Origin: Duganella sp. Root336D2
Lineage (GTDB): Bacteria; Pseudomonadota; Gammaproteobacteria; Burkholderiales; Burkholderiaceae_D
DNA: 64,000 nt
Assembly (NCBI RefSeq): GCF_001425005.1
Contig: NZ_LMDB01000038.1
Coordinates: 1,094-65,093, forward strand
Direction: 5' to 3'
The first letter of the stretch is position 1. Every line of letters begins with the position of its first letter. The notes below the pieces were generated by a model. It was not told where the DNA came from and did not search any database. It saw only the letters and a program-made list of their open reading frames with translations. Positions 40,056 to 47,668 of the stretch are shown piece by piece. The translations under genes and the position numbers were made by a program.

Positions 40056-42146
40056 ATGAGCGATACCCCAAGCACCTCCGGAATCCAGCTGCGCAACCGG
40101 CGCGGCGCACTGGCCGAGACGGTCGAGTTGCTGTCTTCGATGCGGTTCGCGATCGCACTGTTCGTGGTGATCATCTTCGCCGCCATCATCGGCACCATCG
40201 TGCAGCAAAGCCAGCCGATGCCGAACTACATCAACCAGTTTGGGCCGTTCTGGTTCGAAGTGTTCAATAAACTGGGACTGTACGCGATTTACTCGTCGTG
40301 GTGGTTTGTTTCCATGTGCGGCTTGCTGGTCGTGTCGACCTCGCTGTGCATCGTGCACAATACGCCGAAGATGCTGAAGGATATGCGTAGCTGGCGCGAG
40401 AAGGTACGCGAGGCTTCGCTGAACAATTTCCACCATAAGGCGCACTGGCAGTCGCCGCTGTCGCGCGAACAGCTGGCGGGCCAGACTGCCCAGCGCCTGG
40501 GCCATGCCGGCTACGGCACCAAGGTCATTGAAAAAGACGGCGCCATCCTGGTCTCGGCCAAACGCGGTGCCGGCAACAAGTTCGGCTATATCTTTGCCCA
40601 CAGCGCCATCGTCATCATCCTGGTTGGCGGCATGCTCGACTCCGACCTGCCGATCCGCTTCCAGCAATGGGTGCTGGGCAAGACCGCCTTCGGCGGTACC
40701 GGCCTGATTGCCGACATCCCGGCCCAGCATCGCCTTGGCGTGCACAACCCGACTTACCGCGGCAATATTGCACTGCCGGAAGGCACGGCCGGCAATACCG
40801 CCATCCTGTCGCGCCCGGACGGCGTACTGATCCAGGAACTGCCATTCACCATCCAGCTCAAGAAATTCGATATCGACTTCTACAGCACCGGCATGCCGAA
40901 GCTGTTCGCCAGCCACGTGACGGTGCGTTCCAACGAGAGCGGCAAGACCGTCGACGCGGTGGTCGAGGTCAACAAGCCGCTGATCTTTGAAGGCGTGGCG
41001 ATTTACCAGTCTTCCTTCGAAGATGGCGGCAGCAAGCTGAAGCTGCTCGGCCACCCGATGAAGGGCACCGCCACCACCACTTTCGGCCTGGATGGCGAAG
41101 TCAACGGCACCACCAAGCTGAGCGACGAATACACGGTGGAGTGGAGCGACTTCCGGCCCTTCAACGTGGAAAACATCAGCGGCCAGGACGCGCGTGCGGT
41201 CACCAAGGGCGAAAGCCTGAATGAATCGTTCTCGCGCAGCCTGGACAAGCAGCTGGGCTCGGCCGCCAAGACCGCCAACAACAAGGACTTGAAGAACGTC
41301 GGCCCCTCGGTGCAATACAAGCTGCGCGACAAGACCGGACAGGCGCGCGAATACCAGAACTATATGCAGCCGGTGACCATCGAAGGCGATACCGTCTTCC
41401 TGGCCGGCGTGCGCGCCAATCCGTCCGATCCGTTCAGCTACCTGCGCATTCCGGCCGACGACGAACATAGCGTGCGGGAGTGGATGCGCCTGCGCGCCGC
41501 CCTGCAAGACCCGCTGCTGCGCCAGAAAGCTGCCGCAGGCTACGCGGCACGCGCCATGCCTCAATCGAAGGCTGGCGATGCCTTGCGCGGCCAACTGGAA
41601 GCCTCGGCCCTGAAGGGGCTGGAGATCTTCGCCGGCGACACCAACGGCGCCGGCTTCTTCGCCATTAGCCGCTTCCTGGAAAAGGTGCCGCAGGCCGAGC
41701 AGACCAAGGCTGCCGAAATCTTCCTGAAGATCCTGAATGGCTCGATGTGGGAACTGTGGCAAGCGGCCCGCGCCCAGGATGGCAAGCCGGCTGCCACGAT
41801 GGATGAAGCCCACGGCCGTTTCCTGCAGCTGGCCACCAATGCGTTGTCGGACAGCTTCTTCTACGGCGCCCCGGTCTACCTGCAGCTCGACGAATTCACC
41901 CAGGTCAAGGCATCGGTATTCCAGGTTACCCGCTCGCCGGGCAAAACCATCGTGTACCTCGGCTGCCTGCTGCTGGTGCTGGGCGTGTTCGCGATGTTCT
42001 ATATCCGCGAGCGCCGGGTCTGGGTGTGGATCAAGGATGGCGAAGGCGGTGCCGCGGCCCTCATGGCCATGAGCACCCAGCGCAAGACGCTGGACTTTGA
42101 ACAGGAATTTAAGGAACTCAAGGAAAAACTTCCGCAAACGGCGTAA
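40056..42146 (+). CDS. resB: Cytochrome c biogenesis protein ResB
   Basis: 696 residues. Three membrane helices lie in the N-terminal part (about 30-50, 75-95 and 165-185). A large periplasmic domain follows and a fourth helix (IVYLGCLLLVLGVFAMFYI) stands near the C-terminus, with the short loop RERRVWVWIKDGEGGA after it. Together with CcsA it forms the System II haem export and ligation complex. The length is normal for beta-proteobacterial ResB. It follows the cytochrome c4 terminator and precedes ccsA by 28 bp. Confidence 0.93.
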   Translation: MSDTPSTSGIQLRNRRGALAETVELLSSMRFAIALFVVIIFAAIIGTIVQQSQPMPNYINQFGPFWFEVFNKLGLYAIYSSWWFVSMCGLLVVSTSLCIVHNTPKMLKDMRSWREKVREASLNNFHHKAHWQSPLSREQLAGQTAQRLGHAGYGTKVIEKDGAILVSAKRGAGNKFGYIFAHSAIVIILVGGMLDSDLPIRFQQWVLGKTAFGGTGLIADIPAQHRLGVHNPTYRGNIALPEGTAGNTAILSRPDGVLIQELPFTIQLKKFDIDFYSTGMPKLFASHVTVRSNESGKTVDAVVEVNKPLIFEGVAIYQSSFEDGGSKLKLLGHPMKGTATTTFGLDGEVNGTTKLSDEYTVEWSDFRPFNVENISGQDARAVTKGESLNESFSRSLDKQLGSAAKTANNKDLKNVGPSVQYKLRDKTGQAREYQNYMQPVTIEGDTVFLAGVRANPSDPFSYLRIPADDEHSVREWMRLRAALQDPLLRQKAAAGYAARAMPQSKAGDALRGQLEASALKGLEIFAGDTNGAGFFAISRFLEKVPQAEQTKAAEIFLKILNGSMWELWQAARAQDGKPAATMDEAHGRFLQLATNALSDSFFYGAPVYLQLDEFTQVKASVFQVTRSPGKTIVYLGCLLLVLGVFAMFYIRERRVWVWIKDGEGGAAALMAMSTQRKTLDFEQEFKELKEKLPQTA

Positions 42147-42174
42147 GCTGTTGCCAAGTTTTGGAGAATCGCAA

Positions 42175-43320
42175 ATGGAAGCAATACAAACCTATACCCA
42201 GCAACCCGGCTATTTCAAGCGCCTCAACGCGTTCGACTGGCTGTTTGCATTGGTCCTGTGCGCAGGGGCGCTGTACGCCTTTAACCGCTTCGGCGCCTAT
42301 ATGGACGTCTACGAGAAGGGCATCCTGCTGGCGTCGGCACCGGTGTTTGCCGCGCTGGGCTGGTATTGGAAGCCTGTGCGCTGGCTGATGCCGCTGTCGT
42401 TTGCGCTGGCGTTGTGGGCAGTCAGCCTGTACGGCGGCGACCTGGCGGCAGCGGACAAGCGCTTCTTCCTCAAATACATGCTGTCGAGCCAGTCGGCCAT
42501 CCTGTGGATGAGCACCATGTTCGTCCTGTCCACCCTGTTCTACTGGGGCGGGCTGGTGGCGCGTTCCGACTTCGGCGGGGCGATTGGCTCCAGGCTGTGC
42601 TGGGCCGGTATCGTGCTGGGGGTGACCGGCATGCTGGTACGCTGGTACGAGTCTTACCTGATCGGTACCGACGTCGGCCATATCCCGATTTCCAACCTGT
42701 ACGAAGTATTCATCCTGTTCTCGCTGATCACCGCGATGTTCTACCTGTACTACGAAGAGCATTATAAGACCCGCACCCTGGGGCCCTTCGTGCTGCTGGT
42801 AATTTCGGCCGCAGTCGGCTTCCTGTTGTGGTACACCGTGGCGCGTGGCGCGTCGGAGATCCAGCCGCTGGTACCTGCCCTGCAAAGCTGGTGGATGAAG
42901 ATCCACGTGCCGGCCAACTTCATTGGCTACGGCACTTTTGCGCTGGCTGCAATGGTGGCCTCGGCTTACCTGCTCAAATCGCACGGTCTGCTGGAGGACC
43001 GCCTGCCTTCGCTCGAAGTGCTGGACGACGTGATGTACAAGGCGATCTCGATCGGCTTCGCCTTCTTCACCATCGCCACCATCCTCGGCGCCCTGTGGGC
43101 GGCGGAAGCCTGGGGCGGCTACTGGTCCTGGGACCCGAAGGAAACCTGGGCCCTGATCGTCTGGCTGAACTATGCGGCTTGGCTGCACATGCGCCTGATG
43201 TCGGGCCTGCGCGGCCGCCCGGCGGCGTGGTGGGCCCTGGTCGGCCTGCTGGTCACCACCTTCGCCTTCCTCGGCGTGAACATGTTCCTCTCCGGCCTGC
43301 ATTCCTACGGAAGGTTGTAA
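42175..43320 (+). CDS. ccsA: Cytochrome c biogenesis protein CcsA (ResC)
   Basis: 381 residues with about eight or nine membrane helices. The haem-handling Trp-rich motif is WGGYWSWDPKETWALIVWL, preceded by a conserved His (MKIHVPANFIGYG), and a further conserved His lies after it (AAWLHMRL). It carries haem across the membrane with ResB. GGAG at 42162-42165 fixes the ATG at 42175; an open frame upstream into resB is not needed. Confidence 0.94.
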   Translation: MEAIQTYTQQPGYFKRLNAFDWLFALVLCAGALYAFNRFGAYMDVYEKGILLASAPVFAALGWYWKPVRWLMPLSFALALWAVSLYGGDLAAADKRFFLKYMLSSQSAILWMSTMFVLSTLFYWGGLVARSDFGGAIGSRLCWAGIVLGVTGMLVRWYESYLIGTDVGHIPISNLYEVFILFSLITAMFYLYYEEHYKTRTLGPFVLLVISAAVGFLLWYTVARGASEIQPLVPALQSWWMKIHVPANFIGYGTFALAAMVASAYLLKSHGLLEDRLPSLEVLDDVMYKAISIGFAFFTIATILGALWAAEAWGGYWSWDPKETWALIVWLNYAAWLHMRLMSGLRGRPAAWWALVGLLVTTFAFLGVNMFLSGLHSYGRL

Positions 43321-43378
43321 ACTGGAGACTGTCGTGAAGCGCGCAGTTGCGACTGCACTCGCTGCCAAAAAATAGGAC

Positions 43379-43892
43379 TTGAATGGGGACGAGGATAATT
43401 ACAACGATAATGTTTTTATCAATTGTCCATTCGACGAAGAATTTAAGCCGCTCCAGAATGCGATGGTGTTTGCCATCTTCGATTGTGGATTTGTGCCGCG
43501 CTGTGCGCTGGAAGAGAACGACGGGGCAGACATCCGGCTGGACAAAATTAAGAGGTTAATCCAGTCCTCCAGGTATGGCGTGCACGATATTTCGCGGACC
43601 GAATTGGATCCTGCCAACAGTCTTCCGCGTTTCAACATGCCCCTCGAACTGGGTTTGTTCTTAGGTGCGCGGCAGTATGGATGAGCGTGTGCTGATCCGA
43701 CATGTTCGAGATTGGCTGAATGACGCTTCTCGTAGGAAGACAATACCCGGAGGGACGGCTATAGCGCAAAGATACCGCCAATTCTTGGGGGATTTGCCTT
43801 CCATGTGCGACGAAGCGCAGTTGACGCCAGAAGAACTGACGTTTAATGACTATTGCGTTTTCGTGTCGGAGTGGCTGAAGGCGCGTGGCTAG
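43379..43892 (+). pseudogene. Broken gene of an uncharacterised family (VFINCPFDEE... HDISRTELD)
   Basis: The first frame (43379-43684, TTG start) encodes VFINCPFDEEFKPLQNAMVF, HDISRTELDPANSLPRFNMP and LELGLFLGARQYG, then stops. A second frame (43665-43892) resumes with VLIRHVRDWLNDASRR, IPGGTAIAQRYRQFLGDLP and ELTFNDY. From memory of intact relatives of about 200 residues, both halves belong to one protein and roughly 40 residues between GARxxG and VRxWL are missing. An internal deletion with a frame change explains this. Local base composition is poorer in G+C than in ccsA and msrP, which hints at acquired DNA. Family function is unknown. Confidence 0.75.
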
Positions 43893-43959
43893 CTTTAATA
43901 TCGGCTTCAGCAAACTGGTGTAAGGTTTGGCTATTACCTTGCACCAGTTGGAGCCGACC

Positions 43960-44874
43960 ATGCTGATTCTCCCTTCCGAAATCACGCCGCGCGAAGTTTT
44001 CGAGTCGCGCCGCAAGTTCATCAAGCTGGCTGCTGCCGGCGCCATCCTCGGGCCCGAACTGGTGCAAGCGGCCACTCTTCCGTCCAAGCTGAATCCTGCT
44101 TATACCGTGATGGAAAAGCAGACCTCGCGCAAGGACGCCACCAGCTATAACAACTTCTATGAATTCGGCACCGACAAGTCCGACCCGGCGGAGAATGCGC
44201 ACACGCTGCGCACGCGTCCCTGGACCGTGCAGATCGAAGGCGAAGTCAAAAAGCCGATGACGCTGGACATCGACAGCCTGCTCAAGCTGGCGCCGCTGGA
44301 AGAACGCATCTATCGCCTGCGCTGCGTTGAAGGCTGGTCGATGGTGATCCCGTGGATCGGCTATTCGTTCTCCGAATTGATCAAGAAGGTCGAGCCGACC
44401 AACAATGCCAAGTTCGTCGAGTTCGTCACCCTGGCCGACCATAACCAGATGCCGGGCGTGCGCAGCCGCGTGCTGGACTGGCCTTATGTGGAAGGCTTGC
44501 GTATCGACGAAGCCAATCACCCGCTGGCGCTACTCACGCTGGGCATGTATGGCGACGTGCTGCCGAACCAGAATGGCGCGCCGGTGCGCATGGTAGTGCC
44601 GTGGAAGTACGGCTTCAAATCCGCCAAGTCGATCGTGAAGATCCGCTTCGTGCGCGACATGCCGCGTACCTCATGGAATAAGTCGGCGCCCAGTGAATAC
44701 GGCTTCTATTCGAACGTGAATCCGGACGTCGACCACCCGCGCTGGTCGCAGGCCAGCGAGCGCCGCATCGGCGAAGACGGCTTCTTTACCAAGAAGCGCA
44801 AGACGCTGATGTTCAACGGCTATCCGGAAGTGGCCTCGCTGTACACCGGCATGGATTTGAAGAAGTTCTACTGA
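43960..44874 (+). CDS. msrP: Periplasmic methionine sulfoxide reductase catalytic subunit MsrP (YedY)
   Basis: 304 residues with a twin-arginine signal (ESRRKFIKLAAAGAI). The molybdopterin-binding Cys is in YRLRCVEGWSMVIPW. Further family segments are NFYEFGTDKSDP and GAPVRMVVPWKYGFKSAKSI. It reduces oxidised Met in periplasmic proteins, receiving electrons from MsrQ. TTGGAG precedes the ATG at 43960. Its last base is the first base of msrQ. Confidence 0.96.
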   Translation: MLILPSEITPREVFESRRKFIKLAAAGAILGPELVQAATLPSKLNPAYTVMEKQTSRKDATSYNNFYEFGTDKSDPAENAHTLRTRPWTVQIEGEVKKPMTLDIDSLLKLAPLEERIYRLRCVEGWSMVIPWIGYSFSELIKKVEPTNNAKFVEFVTLADHNQMPGVRSRVLDWPYVEGLRIDEANHPLALLTLGMYGDVLPNQNGAPVRMVVPWKYGFKSAKSIVKIRFVRDMPRTSWNKSAPSEYGFYSNVNPDVDHPRWSQASERRIGEDGFFTKKRKTLMFNGYPEVASLYTGMDLKKFY

Positions 44875-45512
44875 TGGCCTTTACCCCGACACCGCGCCAG
44901 CTGACGGCGATCAAATCCACCGCCTTCATGCTGGCGCTGGTGCCGTTCTTCGCGCTGGTCTACCTGGTCGCGACCGACCAGCTGGTCGAGCCGCTGCAAT
45001 ACATCACGCGCAACACCGGCTCGTGGACCTTGTACTTCCTGTGCATTACGCTGGCGGTCACGCCGCTGCGCCGTTTGTCGGGCTGGAACTGGCTGCTCAA
45101 GTTGCGCCGCATGATGGGCTTGTACGCCTTCTTCTATGCGCTGCTGCACTTCACCACGTTCCTGTGGTTCGATCACTTCTTCGACGTGCAGGAGATGCTG
45201 AAGGATGTCGCCAAGCGGCCTTTTATCACCGTCGGCTTTACTGCGTTTGTGCTGCTGGTGCCGCTGGCCGTGACCAGCACCAACGGCATGGTACGCCGCC
45301 TCGGCGGCAAACGCTGGCAATTGCTGCATAAGCTGGTGTACGTGATTGCGCCGCTTGGCATCCTGCACTTCTGGTGGATGCGGGCAGGAAAGCACGACTT
45401 CAACAAGCCGATCCTGTTTGGGCTGATCGTATTGGTTCTGCTGGGGATGCGCGCCTGGTGGGCACGCAGTAAGACGGCCGCCGCTTCTGCCGCTGTCGCA
45501 CCGCGCCGCTGA
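44874..45512 (+). CDS. msrQ: MsrPQ haem-binding membrane subunit MsrQ (YedZ)
   Basis: 212 residues with six helices of the ferric-reductase type. Haem-ligand His candidates are in FYALLHFTTFLW and WQLLHKLVYVIAPLGILHFW. It passes electrons from the quinone pool or flavin to MsrP. The 3' end (45484-45512) is part of a 35-bp direct repeat whose other copy lies after a palindromic element. The last residues AAASAAVAPRR may therefore have been reshaped by that event. Confidence 0.95.
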   Translation: MAFTPTPRQLTAIKSTAFMLALVPFFALVYLVATDQLVEPLQYITRNTGSWTLYFLCITLAVTPLRRLSGWNWLLKLRRMMGLYAFFYALLHFTTFLWFDHFFDVQEMLKDVAKRPFITVGFTAFVLLVPLAVTSTNGMVRRLGGKRWQLLHKLVYVIAPLGILHFWWMRAGKHDFNKPILFGLIVLVLLGMRAWWARSKTAAASAAVAPRR

Positions 45513-45729
45513 GGTTTGAAATTCGGTGCCACAATTCGGTGCCAGGTCTGTCATTTGGACAGGTAGCGCTCACGCTTGATAAATCTCAAGACGCAAAATC
45601 CGGCATTTTTACGTATTGAGAATTATCAAACAATCAGCTTGCGTGTCCAAATGACAGACCTGGCACCGAATCTTTGGCACCGAATCTTGGCACCCTTCTG
45701 CCGCCGTCGCACCGCGCCGCCGAGGTTTG
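45484..45729. repeat. Palindromic MITE-like element flanked by 35-bp direct repeats
   Basis: Direct repeats 45484-45518 and 45695-45729 differ at two positions and cover the end of msrQ. Between them, 176 bp contain perfect 28-bp inverted arms (45534-45561 and 45644-45671). Extra GGTGCC/GGCACC words lie outside and an imperfect inner pair (TTGATAAATCTCAA with TTGAGAATTATCAA) lies inside. There is no open frame, so it cannot move on its own. Confidence 0.85.
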
Positions 45730-45765
45730 GATGGGACGGCGCTGGCTGCCGCCCCGGAGGGAGAA

Positions 45766-47034
45766 TTACTTGATCACCGATTCCAGCGCGAACAGGTCGG
45801 CTGGATTTTCGCGTTGGCGTACGACGTGGACCTGGTCGCCGTCGACGATCAGCTCCACGGCGCGGCCGCGGGTGTTGTAGTTGGAGGCCATGGTCATGCC
45901 GTAGGCGCCGGCGGTCTTCATCACCAGCAGGTCGCCGGCGTCGACGCTCAGCTCGCGGTCGCGGGCCAGCCAGTCGCCGGATTCGCAGATCGGGCCGACC
46001 ACGTCGAACATGGCAGCAGCGGCATCCTTGCGCAGCACCGGCTGCATATCCATCCAGGCCTGGTACATTGCCGGACGCGCCATATCGTTCATGGCGGCGT
46101 CGACGATGCAGAAGTTCTTCTCTTCGCCGTGCTTGATGAATTCCACGCGGGTCAGCAGCACGCCGGCATTGCCGACGATGGAGCGGCCAGGTTCGAAAAT
46201 CACTTTGATCGGTGCGCCGCCGTGCTGTTCCGTGCGCCAGGCGTCGATGCGCTTGAACAGGCGTGCCAGGTAGTCGCCGACCGGCACCGGTGCGCCGTCG
46301 CCGTAGTCGATGCCGAGGCCGCCGCCGATGTCCAGGTGGTGCAGGTGGATCCCTTCGGCGCCCAGCGCATCGATCAGTTCAATCAGCTTGTCCAGCGCTT
46401 CCAGCAGCGGCGCGTCGTCCAGCAGCTGCGAGCCGATATGGCAGTCGATGCCCGACACGTCCAGGTGCGCCAGCTTGGCGGCGGTGCGGTAGGTTTCCAG
46501 CGCTTCGTCAAAGGCTACGCCGAACTTGCTGGCTTTCAGGCCGGTGGCGATGTAGGGGTGGGTCTTGGCGTCCACGTTCGGGTTGACGCGCAGCGAGATG
46601 CGCGCCTTCTTGCCCATGCTGCCTGCCACTTCGTTCAGGCGGTGCAGTTCGGGGATCGATTCGACGTTGAAGCACAGGATGTCGTGTTCGAGTGCCAGGC
46701 GCATTTCTTCCACGCTCTTGCCGACGCCGGAGAAGATCACTTTCTTCGGGTCGCCGCCGGCGGCAATCACGCGCAGCAGTTCGCCGCCCGACACGATGTC
46801 GAAACCGGCGCCGCGGCGGGCCAGCAGGTCGAGGATGGCGAGGTTGGAATTGGCCTTCATCGCATAGCACACCAGCGCGTCGCGGCCGGCGCAGGCATTG
46901 GCGTAGGCGTCGAAGTTCGCTATGAGCTGGGATTTGGAATAGACGTAGGCCGGGGTGCCGTATTGTTCTGCGATAGTGTCGAGCGCAACGCCTTCGGCGT
47001 GCAGCACGCCGTTCTGGTATTCGAAGTGGGACAT
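45766..47034 (-). CDS. lysA: Diaminopimelate decarboxylase
   Basis: 422 residues. It converts meso-diaminopimelate to lysine using PLP. The PLP lysine lies in CYAMKANSN. Further landmarks are HIGSQ, GGGLGIDYGD, the EPGRSIVGNAG phosphate loop and the GPICESGDWLARDR Cys motif. The ATG at 47034 gives the normal N-terminus; an upstream extension is Pro/Arg-rich antisense sequence. It lies 4 bp after lptM and forms an operon with it. Confidence 0.96.
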   Translation of the reverse strand: MSHFEYQNGVLHAEGVALDTIAEQYGTPAYVYSKSQLIANFDAYANACAGRDALVCYAMKANSNLAILDLLARRGAGFDIVSGGELLRVIAAGGDPKKVIFSGVGKSVEEMRLALEHDILCFNVESIPELHRLNEVAGSMGKKARISLRVNPNVDAKTHPYIATGLKASKFGVAFDEALETYRTAAKLAHLDVSGIDCHIGSQLLDDAPLLEALDKLIELIDALGAEGIHLHHLDIGGGLGIDYGDGAPVPVGDYLARLFKRIDAWRTEQHGGAPIKVIFEPGRSIVGNAGVLLTRVEFIKHGEEKNFCIVDAAMNDMARPAMYQAWMDMQPVLRKDAAAAMFDVVGPICESGDWLARDRELSVDAGDLLVMKTAGAYGMTMASNYNTRGRAVELIVDGDQVHVVRQRENPADLFALESVIK

Positions 47035-47038
47035 AAGC

Positions 47039-47215
47039 TTACTGTTGGGATGCTGGTGGTGTGGAGGGAACCGGAGCCGCCGGTGGCGCCACGCCCGGTT
47101 TCGCCTCGGTGGCGGGCTTGGCGGGACGCTTTGGCATATAGAGGGGGCCGGTTTGGCCGCATCCGGCCAACAGGGCTGCCATTGTAAGGACAGCAAGTGC
47201 GATTGGGGACTTCAC
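47039..47215 (-). CDS. lptM: LPS-assembly lipoprotein LptM (YifL)
   Basis: 58 residues from a GTG at 47215. The signal peptide ends in the lipobox LLAGC, and the mature N-terminus CGQTGPLYMP is the LptM/YifL hallmark. The tail is Pro/Ala-rich. In E. coli, LptM helps LptD disulfide maturation in the outer membrane. The pairing with lysA and divergent cyaY matches the order in other Proteobacteria. Confidence 0.9.
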   Translation of the reverse strand: MKSPIALAVLTMAALLAGCGQTGPLYMPKRPAKPATEAKPGVAPPAAPVPSTPPASQQ

Positions 47216-47254
47216 GATTAGAATAGGGGCTTGATAGGAATCTTGGAGTGTAGC

Positions 47255-47587
47255 ATGACCGAATCGGAATTTTTGGACCTGGCCGAAGCGACCCTGGATG
47301 CGATCGAGGCATCGCTGGACCGCCTGTGCGCGCAGGATATGGTGGACGTGGAGTGCAGCCGCAGCGGCAATGTGCTGGAGATCGAGTTCGTCGAAAACGG
47401 ATCGAAGGTGATCATCAACTCGCAGGCCCCGATGCAGGAGCTGTGGGTGGCGGCGCGTTCGGGCGGCTTCCACTATCGCCAGGTGGCGGGCAAATGGACG
47501 GATACGCGGCGCGGGACGGAATTGTATGCGGCGCTGTCGGAGATTGTGACGGAGCAGGGTGGGGCGCCGGTGGTGGTGGCGCCGTAG
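47255..47587 (+). CDS. cyaY: Iron donor protein CyaY (frataxin)
   Basis: 110 residues. The acidic first helix (ESEFLDLAEATLDAIEASLD) binds iron, and the sheet has NGSKVIINSQAPMQELWVAA and GGFHYR. It regulates or feeds Fe-S assembly with IscS. TTGGAG before the ATG at 47255 was preferred to an upstream ATG. Confidence 0.95.
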   Translation: MTESEFLDLAEATLDAIEASLDRLCAQDMVDVECSRSGNVLEIEFVENGSKVIINSQAPMQELWVAARSGGFHYRQVAGKWTDTRRGTELYAALSEIVTEQGGAPVVVAP

Positions 47588-47598
47588 ACGGCAAACCC

Positions 47599-47650
47599 GT
47601 GTCAGACCCGCAGGGCGTGACACTCGGCCAGCCCCGTCGCGTGACGGGGC
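47599..47650. repeat. Degenerate REP-like palindrome plus hairpin between cyaY and ponA
   Basis: GTGTCA (47599-47604) is mirrored by TGACAC (47618-47623), sharing words with the 6821 palindrome. A second perfect hairpin GCCCCGTC/GACGGGGC (47631-47650) lies between the converging genes and may act as a weak terminator. Confidence 0.6.
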
Positions 47651-47668
47651 CGATTCAGGTTTAGCGGT

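Noticed and set aside
43334..43375. Thirteen-residue open frame with a GTG start and an upstream GGAG just after ccsA
   Set aside because: Too short to support. It could be a leftover start of a lost gene, but nothing else of such a gene is visible.
45484..45729. The 35-bp direct repeats as phage or island attachment sites
   Set aside because: There is no integrase or tRNA gene, and the enclosed DNA is only a 176-bp palindrome.
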